A stretch of DNA of 64,000 bases from Cloacimonetes bacterium SCGC AAA252-N17 (GTDB lineage: Bacteria > Cloacimonadota > Cloacimonadia > JGIOTU-2). Position 1 is the first letter of the stretch, and each line of letters begins with the position of its first letter. The stretch spans positions 1 through 64,000 of the forward strand of contig ASNI01000006.1 in the NCBI GenBank assembly GCA_000404785.1, in the 5' to 3' direction. Under the pieces are notes generated by a model. The model worked only from the letters and a program-made list of their open reading frames with translations. It was not told where the DNA came from and ran no database searches. Positions 52,063 through 59,349 of this stretch are shown one piece after another. The position numbers and the translations under genes were made by a program.

Positions 52063-53601
52063 ATGATGAAAGCATCCCTCTCGCCCAACGGAACGGAATA
52101 TAAACTTCCAACCGAATCTGAATCAGCGAATGAATTAAAAGAACTCAAGAAAATAACTGCCGAGCAACGAAAATTAGGACGCAAGATCGTAGCTGTGCAG
52201 GGGATGGGTTTTGTCGGCTGCGTGATGGCAGCAGTTGTTGCAGATGCAGTTGATGAAAAAGGAGAACCGCTCTATTTTGTGCATGGTCAGCAAAGAGCTT
52301 CTCTGCGTTCCTTTTGGAAAGTGCCGGTTATCAATCGAGGAATCCCACCGGTAAGTTCCTCCGATGTAGAAGTGCCAAAAATATTTCATAGAACTGTAGT
52401 TGAAAAGAAAACACTGAGAGCAACATGGCTCAATTATGCATATGAGGTGGCAGATATTGTGGTTGTAGATATTCAGTTGGATGCTACGAAACCTACTTTT
52501 GGAGATGCCTCTCAGGGCTATTGTGATATGTCTGCCTTTAGAGATGGCATGAAAAATCTTGGTATGCATATTTCTCCTGAATGTCTTATTCTTGTAGAAA
52601 CAACTGTTCCGCCCGGAACATGCGAGAATGTCGTTAAGCCACTTATTGAAGAGGAATTTAATAAACGTGGAATTGACATTGCAAAGAATCCTCCTTTGAT
52701 CGCACATTCTTATGAGCGAGTTATGCCCGGTGCAAAGTATGTAAGCTCAATCCGAGATTTCTGGCGTGTATTTTCGGGAGTGAATGAAAAGAGTAAGTAT
52801 ATTGCTCGAGAGTTTTTAAACAATATTCTCGATACTGAGAAATATCCCCTTACTGAATTGGATAACACAAATGCATCCGAACTTTCCAAGGTTATGGAAA
52901 ATTCATATCGTGCAACGAATATTGCACTTACACTTGAATGGGCAAAGTGTGCGGAAAAGATAGGTGTCGATATTCATAAAGTACGTGCTGCGATCCGCAA
53001 ACGTAAAGGTACTCACGATAATTTATTGCGTCCAAGTTTAGGGGTGGGTGGATATTGTCTGACGAAAGATCCTGTTCTGGCAAACTGGGCAATGGGTGCT
53101 ATTTTTAATATTGATGATAAGCTGAAAATTGCAATAAATTCTGTTGATATTAATGATACAATGCCATTACATACTATCGATCTTATCAAAGAAGAATATC
53201 CTGATTTGAAGGATGTAAAGATAGCTGTTTTGGGTGTTTCTTATTTAGAAAATTTAGGAGACACGAGACATTCACCGTCCGAAACTCTGATAAAATTCTT
53301 GAATGAATATTGGGCAATTGTCAAAACCCACGATCCTTATGTGGAATATTGGGCAGAAATGGAGAATGTGCCGATTGAAAAATCACTATCCGATGCGCTA
53401 AAAGATGCAGATGTGGTCATTTTTGCTGTAGGTCATACGCAATACCTCGAGCTCGACCCGGATGAGGTTGTTGCGATGACAGGGAAAAAACCTCTTATTA
53501 TAGACTGCTCAAATTTTCTTAATGATGAGAAGATAAAGGCATATTTGAGAGCAGGATGTAAAGTCAAAGGTGTTGGGAAGGGACATATTGGGAAGCTGTG
53601 A
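52063..53601 (+). CDS. UDP-glucose/GDP-mannose dehydrogenase-family enzyme
   Basis: A 512-residue nucleotide-sugar dehydrogenase, longer than the usual 420-450 because of an N-terminal extension of about 40 residues and a longer segment around 70-130. VAVQGMGFVGCVMAAVVADA is the NAD loop, LVETTVPPGTCENVVKPLIE and ELSKVMENSYRATNIALTLE follow, and GVGGYCLTKDPVLANW holds the catalytic Cys. IAVLGVSYLENLGDTRHSPS starts the C-terminal UDP-binding part. It makes a uronic acid such as UDP-GlcA or UDP-ManNAcA. Confidence 0.86.
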   Translation: MMKASLSPNGTEYKLPTESESANELKELKKITAEQRKLGRKIVAVQGMGFVGCVMAAVVADAVDEKGEPLYFVHGQQRASLRSFWKVPVINRGIPPVSSSDVEVPKIFHRTVVEKKTLRATWLNYAYEVADIVVVDIQLDATKPTFGDASQGYCDMSAFRDGMKNLGMHISPECLILVETTVPPGTCENVVKPLIEEEFNKRGIDIAKNPPLIAHSYERVMPGAKYVSSIRDFWRVFSGVNEKSKYIAREFLNNILDTEKYPLTELDNTNASELSKVMENSYRATNIALTLEWAKCAEKIGVDIHKVRAAIRKRKGTHDNLLRPSLGVGGYCLTKDPVLANWAMGAIFNIDDKLKIAINSVDINDTMPLHTIDLIKEEYPDLKDVKIAVLGVSYLENLGDTRHSPSETLIKFLNEYWAIVKTHDPYVEYWAEMENVPIEKSLSDALKDADVVIFAVGHTQYLELDPDEVVAMTGKKPLIIDCSNFLNDEKIKAYLRAGCKVKGVGKGHIGKL

Positions 53602-53702
53602 CAGGGCGACGGGGTGACTTGGTGAGGGAGAGACTGAGAGAGACAGGCTGACTGGGTGAGATTGAGATAAGATGAGAAATAATAAAAAAGGAGGAGGGTA
53701 TA

Positions 53703-54074
53703 ATGAAAATAAGAGATCATAATGAATTGGATGTTTTTAATTTGTCTTTTGATAATGCGATGAAAATATTTGAACTTTCTAAGAATTTCCCAAAAGAAGA
53801 AAAGTTTTCATTAACTGATCAGATTAGAAGAGCTTCGAGATCAGTTGCTACGAATATTGCTGAAGCATTTAGAAAAAGACGTTATCCTAAAGCGTTTGTA
53901 GCAAAACTTTCAGATTCTGAAGCAGAAGCTGCAGAAACTCAGGTCTGGTTAAAATTTTCCTATGAATGCAGCTATATAGACAAACAGGTTTTCAACGAAT
54001 TAATCCAAAGTTATGATTTTGTTCTGGGGAAATTGGTAAATATGAGCCGGCAACCAGAGCAATGGACAACGTAA
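53703..54074 (+). CDS. Four-helix-bundle protein (23S rRNA IVS-type)
   Basis: A 123-residue paralog of the 51575 protein (KIRDHNELDVFNLSFDNAMK, EEKFSLTDQIRRASRSVATN, IAEAFRKRRYPKAFVAKLSD). A strong AAGGAGGAGG ribosome site lies at 53689-53698. Imperfect inverted arms flank it: gtgacttggtga at 53614-53625 against tcacttagtcac at 54113-54124 (10 of 12 pair), within longer degenerate arms at 53600-53680 and 54095-54180. Confidence 0.88.
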   Translation: MKIRDHNELDVFNLSFDNAMKIFELSKNFPKEEKFSLTDQIRRASRSVATNIAEAFRKRRYPKAFVAKLSDSEAEAAETQVWLKFSYECSYIDKQVFNELIQSYDFVLGKLVNMSRQPEQWTT

Positions 54075-54228
54075 TATCCATCAGACTTTTTATAAATCTC
54101 AAAGTCACTTGGTCACTTAGTCACAAAGTCCCCAAATCACATAGTCCCAAAGTCTCTATGTCATAAAGTTACTAAATCATTTAATACCACGAAAATACAA
54201 TCCTTAATCCATTATACTTAACAAGCAT
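54075..54228. repeat. Degenerate 'aagtcacttggtcac' arm
   Basis: About nine degenerate copies of 'aagtcac(c/t)t' spaced about nine bases between 54099 and 54180, complementary to gtgact-type words before the four-helix-bundle gene at 53703. No gene. Confidence 0.65.
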
Positions 54229-55254
54229 ATGATAATCTTATACTTTTTTTCCTTCTTCCTTATTTTATTTGGAGTTTCATTATTCATTTCTTTTAAGAAA
54301 AAAAACTCAATTCAGCATTCTTACTCCATCATAATTCCTTGCAGAAACGAGGAGCACACCCTTCCAGTTCTTCTACACTCATTAGAAAATCTCAATTATC
54401 CGGAAAAATTATTTGAAGTGATCCTTATTGATGATGCTTCGAGTGACAGTACTTCTAAAATAATTCAGGAATTCTGTAAAAATAGATCCAATTATACAGC
54501 AGTGCATATTGCCAATAAAAGTGAAGAGTATAAAGGCAAGAAGTATGCTCTTAAGAAGGGAATTGAAAAAGCACAATTTGAAAATCTTCTTTTTACTGAT
54601 GCTGATTGCATGATGCCTTCGAACTGGATAGACTCGTTTAATAAATTCATTTGCAAAAATGTTGGAATGGTAGTAGGATACTCACCCGAAAAAGGAGTTT
54701 CTTCTTTTCGGAGATTTTCACAGATCATTACTGCAGATTTTTATTGTGCCACGATAAATCTTGGAGTTCCCTTCAGTAACAATGGGAGGAATCTCTATAT
54801 TAATAAAAAAGCTTACGAGCAGGTTGATGGATTCGAGAAGATAAAGAGCTTCACATGCGGAGAGGATAAGTTATTACTTAATCTCATTAAAAATACCCAG
54901 TTTAAAATCATATATAATTCTGACTGCAAGGTTTATACTCATCCTCAAATAAACGATTTTGCCAATCAGCAAAAACGCAGATACGGTCAATTTCCTTTAT
55001 CGTCTCCGCTTTACAAAGTAGTTTCATTATTTATTCTTTTATTCTTTCTTTATATGCCATTCCATGTAATTTTTTATAAAGATTTGCTTGGTTTGTCGAT
55101 ATACTATGTTTCATTCTTGATTTTCTGGATTTCAGGTTTGATCAAACACAGGGAGTCCTTTCATTTCTTTGATCTGTTTTATATAATATTTTATCCATAT
55201 TATTTGATTTATTATTCTCTGTTAGGGATGTTCAGCAAGTGGACGTGGAAATAA
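54229..55254 (+). CDS. Glycosyltransferase family 2
   Basis: A 341-residue inverting glycosyltransferase anchored by an N-terminal helix (residues 1-22) and two or three C-terminal helices (265-330). SIIIPCRNEEHTLPVLLHSL, VILIDDASSDSTSKII and LLFTDADCMMPSNW give the GT-A core with its D-x-D; CGEDKLLLNLI and QQKRRYGQF complete the processive-type Q/RxxRW-like region. Last recognisable gene of the polysaccharide locus. Confidence 0.87.
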   Translation: MIILYFFSFFLILFGVSLFISFKKKNSIQHSYSIIIPCRNEEHTLPVLLHSLENLNYPEKLFEVILIDDASSDSTSKIIQEFCKNRSNYTAVHIANKSEEYKGKKYALKKGIEKAQFENLLFTDADCMMPSNWIDSFNKFICKNVGMVVGYSPEKGVSSFRRFSQIITADFYCATINLGVPFSNNGRNLYINKKAYEQVDGFEKIKSFTCGEDKLLLNLIKNTQFKIIYNSDCKVYTHPQINDFANQQKRRYGQFPLSSPLYKVVSLFILLFFLYMPFHVIFYKDLLGLSIYYVSFLIFWISGLIKHRESFHFFDLFYIIFYPYYLIYYSLLGMFSKWTWK

Positions 55255-55515
55255 TAGTTGATTGTCACTCTGATCAGCCAGTGGGCGGAGAAGAGTCTCC
55301 CAAAAGTAATTGTCATTCTGGAGCACATTCGCTTTGCTCAGTATAAGCCATGTGCTGAGCGTAGCGAATGCATCCGCGAAGAATCTCCCGAAAGTAATTG
55401 TCATTCTGGAGCGCAGCGAAGAATCTCCCGAAAGCGTTAATTTATCCTCTTTTGAGATCCTTCGTCAGGAATTAAAATTCCTTCCTCGAGGATGACAAGA
55501 AAGTAGTAAAAAAAG
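55255..55515. repeat. R2 repeat cluster
   Basis: Five R2 starts (gtcactctgatcagcc, gtcattctggagcaca, gtcattctggagcgca and relatives) with linking 'gaagaatctcccgaaagtaatt' from 55262 to 55500. The copy at 55312-55326 is an empty site for the R3 palindrome found at 56041. Confidence 0.8.
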
Positions 55516-55809
55516 ATGCCACTCACCAAAACCTATTATGTGTATATAATGACTAATAACTCAAAGACTCTTTACACAGGTGTAACAAATAATCTGGAAA
55601 GAAGAGTCTTTGAGCATAAACATGGTACTGTTAGAGGTTTCACAAAAAAGTATAATATTGATCAACTTGTGCATTATGAATCCTGTCCTGACATAAATGG
55701 AGCAATAAATAGAGAAAAGCAAATCAAAGGTTGGCTTAGAATCAAAAAGATCGAGTTAATTGAAAGTGTTAATCCAGAATGGAAGGACCTTAGTTATGGC
55801 TGGTTTTAG
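55516..55809 (+). CDS. GIY-YIG nuclease-domain protein
   Basis: A 97-residue single-domain GIY-YIG protein: YYVYIMTNNSKTLYTGVTNN carries the (G/Y)(I/V)Y...Y(T)G core, RRVFEHKHG the Arg and His, and AINREKQIKGWLRIKKIELI the conserved Glu-Lys part. Such stand-alone proteins are common, with unknown targets. It is embedded in R2 repeats on both sides, which suggests, without proving, a link with repeat mobility. Confidence 0.88.
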   Translation: MPLTKTYYVYIMTNNSKTLYTGVTNNLERRVFEHKHGTVRGFTKKYNIDQLVHYESCPDINGAINREKQIKGWLRIKKIELIESVNPEWKDLSYGWF

Positions 55810-56298
55810 TGATTAATAGGTTAAAAAGCAAGATTGTCATTCTGGAGGAGCACATTCGCTTTGCTCAGTATAAACTCCGCGAAGAATCTGGCAAAAACAT
55901 TGATCTATCCTCTTGGGGAGATCCTTCGTCACCCCAATGAATTGGGGATTCCTCGAGGATGACAAGGAAGGGGAAATTGTCATTCTGGTGAATGTCAGTT
56001 TCAACTGACTGAAGAAGAATCTCCCGAAAGTAATTGTCATCCCAGTTAAATAAAAAAAAGATTTAACGGGATAAATTCTGGAGCACTTTCGCTTTGTTCA
56101 GTATAAGCCATGTGCTGAGCGTAGCGAATGCATCCGCGAAGAATCTCCCGAAAACATTAATTTATCCTCTTGGGAGATCCTTTCCGTCTTCATTTCAGTC
56201 TTCGCTACACTACGCCCAGACATGACGCCGTGACAGGCGGTCACTTCACTCAGACAGCTGGCTGATGACAAAGTAATGTGTATGACAATCAAAATTAA
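55810..56298. repeat. R2/R1 cluster with an R3 insertion
   Basis: R2 copies at about 55833-55990 and 56034-56165. Within the latter, bases 56041-56076 (cccagttaaat, A-run, atttaacgggataaat) are a palindrome placed between gtcat and tctggagc. R1 words follow at 56178-56250. No gene in 489 bases. Confidence 0.8.
56041..56076. repeat. R3 palindrome, filled site
   Basis: A 36-base insert that can fold as CCCAGTTAAAT with ATTTAACGGG. The surrounding R2 sequence is otherwise the same as the uninterrupted copy at 55312, so the insert boundaries can be read directly. Confidence 0.85.
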
Positions 56299-57192
56299 AT
56301 GAAATTATCAAACTCATCCAAAACCATAATTTTTGTCCTTAAGATAATCATAACAGCACTAATACTCTATTTCATTTTCAAAAAAATTCAATTTGACCAA
56401 TTAATTGCTGATTTCCTGACAATAAAATTATGGGTAATACTATTAATTATTATCACAACAATTATTAAACTCTTTATTCAGGCATATAATTGGGGAAAAT
56501 ATCTCAAAATGAATTCTGATTACACACCTAAGAAATATGAAGTGTTGAAATCATATTTTGTCGGACTGGCACTACGATTTGTTGGTCCTGGCGGTATCGG
56601 TGTCGTTGGCAAAATATATTTTGTGAATAACAAAAAGAAAGCCACATTAGCTTCAATAGGCGTTGAGCGAATATTCCTTACATGGAAAAATATTTTTTTT
56701 GCAGCTTTTGCAGCGATTTTCTTTTTCACCAACATTAATATGATCATAAAGGTAGCGGTCTTGATCGCAGTGATCTTTCTTCCTTTTATAATTTATCTTT
56801 TTTCTTTCTTAACCAAAAATGAGAATATCCAGTCATACTCATTAAATTATTTAAAGAAAACACCCGAAATAATGCTTGCACAGATAATTTTTGTGTTTAT
56901 AACATTCTACCAATATTTTATTCTTCTGAGAAATTTCGTTGATATTAGTTTTTTTAAAATTATGATCTCTGTCCCACTCATTCATATCTCTCACATTATT
57001 CCCCTTTCATTTAATGGATTTGGGCTTCGTGAAACCTTTGCAATCGAGGTTTTCTCGAAGTATGGAATAAGTCCTGAACTTGCGGTCACTGCTACGTTCT
57101 TAATATTTTTCTTTAATTCGGTTGTTCCGGCAATAATCGGTGTATATTACATTTTCAGGATAAAACATAGCAAAGAAGCGATAAGAATATGA
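56299..57192 (+). CDS. YbhN/UPF0104-family membrane protein
   Basis: A 297-residue integral membrane protein with about 8 helices, of the lysylphosphatidylglycerol-synthase TM/UPF0104 family. GLALRFVGPGGIGVVGKIYF near residue 90 and HIIPLSFNGFGLRETFAIEV near 230 are the conserved motifs. It may flip or modify a lipid, or be a partner for the neighbouring glycosyltransferase. The stop overlaps the following broken gene by ATGA. Confidence 0.82.
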   Translation: MKLSNSSKTIIFVLKIIITALILYFIFKKIQFDQLIADFLTIKLWVILLIIITTIIKLFIQAYNWGKYLKMNSDYTPKKYEVLKSYFVGLALRFVGPGGIGVVGKIYFVNNKKKATLASIGVERIFLTWKNIFFAAFAAIFFFTNINMIIKVAVLIAVIFLPFIIYLFSFLTKNENIQSYSLNYLKKTPEIMLAQIIFVFITFYQYFILLRNFVDISFFKIMISVPLIHISHIIPLSFNGFGLRETFAIEVFSKYGISPELAVTATFLIFFFNSVVPAIIGVYYIFRIKHSKEAIRI

Positions 57193-57579
57193 AAAAAGTA
57201 ATACTCTTACTTATTGTCCTGTTGCTCGCTAATCTAATTTATGCAGATTTTACCATTCCCCTTGATGATGATGTTTACGAGTATCTGCCCCGATAAATCG
57301 GGGGAAATATTGGGGAAAATCCCATCAATTGCTGTATATCCATAATATTTTGATCGTATAGAAAATTATCTTAACAATATTGCTGATTACGAGAATATTG
57401 CGAGAAGCTAGTAAGAATCTGAGTTCCTCTCTGGAGAATTCACTCGTACTCAAAGAATAAGTGGGAAAGTATCCTTCTATTTGAACCGGCATCTCAAAGC
57501 GAAAGTTCAATACACTCTGATTAATACGAATAATAAAACTACAAATTATCTCTTTTCCGGACTGGAATTCCAATTATAA
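57189..57579 (+). pseudogene. Decayed Wzi-like gene
   Basis: Starts with an intact signal peptide (KKVILLLIVLLLANLIYADF) and DDDVYEYL, then a short hairpin, ccccgataaatcgggg (57288-57303). After it the text continues ILGKIPSIAVYP, TAA, YFDRIENYLNNIADYENIAR and a stop. The end reads TRTQRISGKVSFYLNRHLKA, KVQYTLINTNNKTTNYLFSG, LEFQL, matching the last 50 residues of the 49916 barrel protein (RTQNIVASINYSF...YSGIELKY). The central 350 or so codons are gone. Confidence 0.8.
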
Positions 57580-57671
57580 AGCGATAGAATTATAAAACAA
57601 ATTAAGAAAAACTTGACACATCCTTACCATAAAAACAAGAAACATCTAAACATATTCTGAAAGGAGAACGT

Positions 57672-57941
57672 ATGGGAAAGAATATAATTAAGATCATATC
57701 TTTTTTATTGATTGCATTTTTTGTGCTTTCAGCGTGTTGTCATAAACCATCTCCGCCTATTTCCCAAGCAGAGCTGGTTGACCTTCGCGCGAAAGTGGAA
57801 CAATTCGAAGCACAAGTTAGTGCACAAAGCGCAGAGATTGAAGCACTCGAGAAGGAATTGCAACAAAAAAAAGTTGAACTTCAAAATCTTCAGGATTACG
57901 AACAACAGCTAAAAGACGACGGTTTTTTAGGGGAGGAGTAA
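57672..57941 (+). CDS. Small coiled-coil lipoprotein
   Basis: An 89-residue lipoprotein: signal ISFLLIAFFVLSACCHKPSP with lipobox LSAC, then a heptad-rich helix from residue 35 (AKVEQFEAQVSAQSAEIEAL, EKELQQKKVELQNLQ). Resembles Lpp/SlyX-like or Pal-associated small proteins in layout only. AAGGAG at 57660. It lies two bases before the LysM gene, so both probably act together in the envelope. Confidence 0.83.
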   Translation: MGKNIIKIISFLLIAFFVLSACCHKPSPPISQAELVDLRAKVEQFEAQVSAQSAEIEALEKELQQKKVELQNLQDYEQQLKDDGFLGEE

Positions 57942-57942
57942 C

Positions 57943-58827
57943 ATGAAAAAGTATATCGCACTATTCGTTTTATTGATGATCCTATCTACTTTTCTGCAGG
58001 CGGAAGTCCGCTATTTGACAGAAGAGGAATACAAAGACCTCTCCAAAGAAGAAACTCTCAAGTACTGGGAAGCTCTGGAAAATGAGCTGATGATGCTGCA
58101 GGTTCGCCAGGCAAATGCCGGTTCGCAAGTTACTGAGAATGAATTGAAAATTGTAGCTCTGGGTGAAGAAATCGCTCTTCTTGATCTGGAATATGATGTG
58201 ATCTACACAAGAATCATGAATTCTATCGGAACTGTTTCGCATAGTGAACTTGTTGATTTCGAACAGAAATTGAATGAGATCAAGAACAAGCTTGATTACT
58301 ATGATCAACTTCCTAATTCCGAACTGTATAAAAGTAATCAGGAAATCAAGAATTTCATTGCTCAGTATGAAAGTCTGAAGGGTGAGGATATAGCAAAAGT
58401 CCCTCGGTTCCAGCAGGATTTTGCAGAGATTGATAGCAGAATTGATATGCTTCAGGAAAATATGTATCCTTATGGTGAGTACTATGAGGATGAATATACT
58501 GTGGTTAAAGGTGATTATTTAGTGAAGATCTCCGGCTATGAGCATATTTATAATGATCCTGCAAAGTGGGGGATCATATATCGTGCCAATAGAGATCAGA
58601 TCAAAGATCCTGACTTGATCTATCCCAATCAGGTTTTCAAAATACCTCGTGGACTTCCTTCAAGTTGGAAGGTGTATGGAGGTGAATGCCTTTGGACAAT
58701 TTCAAGCTATCCTGAGATTTACAATGATCCATTCCAATGGCCCAAAATTTACCGAGCTAATACAGATCAGATCAAAGATCCTGATTTGATTTATCCAAAC
58801 CAGATTCTTAGAATACCCCGAGACTGA
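57943..58827 (+). CDS. Secreted LysM-domain protein
   Basis: A 294-residue exported protein: signal peptide 1-20, helical region about 25-165 with coiled-coil character, and two C-terminal LysM-like units at about 185-235 and 240-293. The units are near duplicates: each has IYNDP..W..IYRAN.DQIKDP followed by DLIYPNQ. and IPR. LysM binds peptidoglycan; a role in envelope organisation is likely. GGGGAGGAG just before the start. A strong terminator follows. Confidence 0.87.
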   Translation: MKKYIALFVLLMILSTFLQAEVRYLTEEEYKDLSKEETLKYWEALENELMMLQVRQANAGSQVTENELKIVALGEEIALLDLEYDVIYTRIMNSIGTVSHSELVDFEQKLNEIKNKLDYYDQLPNSELYKSNQEIKNFIAQYESLKGEDIAKVPRFQQDFAEIDSRIDMLQENMYPYGEYYEDEYTVVKGDYLVKISGYEHIYNDPAKWGIIYRANRDQIKDPDLIYPNQVFKIPRGLPSSWKVYGGECLWTISSYPEIYNDPFQWPKIYRANTDQIKDPDLIYPNQILRIPRD

Positions 58828-58840
58828 TATACATTCTTAG

Positions 58841-58884
58841 AAGCCCCTTATCTCTTTGTTCGGAATAAGGGGCTTTTTTATTTT
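58841..58884 (+). terminator. Rho-independent terminator
   Basis: AAGCCCCTTAT at 58841-58851 pairs with ATAAGGGGCTT at 58864-58874 around a 12-base loop, followed by TTTTTATTTT. It ends the lipoprotein/LysM operon. Confidence 0.92.
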
Positions 58885-59349
58885 CAGTAAAATAACCTTG
58901 CGAATGGTGAGCTAAAACTCACTTCTCAAGGATAACAAGGAAGGGGGATTGTCATTCTGATCCGCCAGCTGGCTAAGAAAGAGAATCTCCCCAACAAGGA
59001 TTGTCATTCTGGAATCCGATTTATCGGGTGAAGAATCTCCCAAGAACATTAATTCATCCTTTTGGGAGATCCTTCGTCACCCCCAATGAATTGGGGATTC
59101 CTCGAGGATGACAATGAAGGGGAGATTGTCATTCTGGTGAATGTCAGTTTCAACTGACTGAAGAAGAGTCTCCCAAGATATTAATCTATCGTTATTGGAT
59201 ATCCTTTCAGTCTTCATTTCTCACTCATCCGTCTTCATTTCTCACTCATCACTCTTCACTCTTTGCTCTTCACCCATTTATTGTTTGACAAAAGAATTGA
59301 TGATTTTATATATACATATCAAAATTCTCGAGTAAATATTTAATAAGAC
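58885..59349. repeat. R2/R1 repeat block
   Basis: R2 copies begin near 58950, 59001 and 59127, with 'cgatttatcggg' near 59018 and 'gatccttcgtcaccccc' joining text as at 55920. R1-like 'cagtcttcatttctcactcatccgtcttcatttctc' lies at 59208-59250. No gene in 465 bases. Just before the next start a short AT-rich stretch may hold its promoter. Confidence 0.75.
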
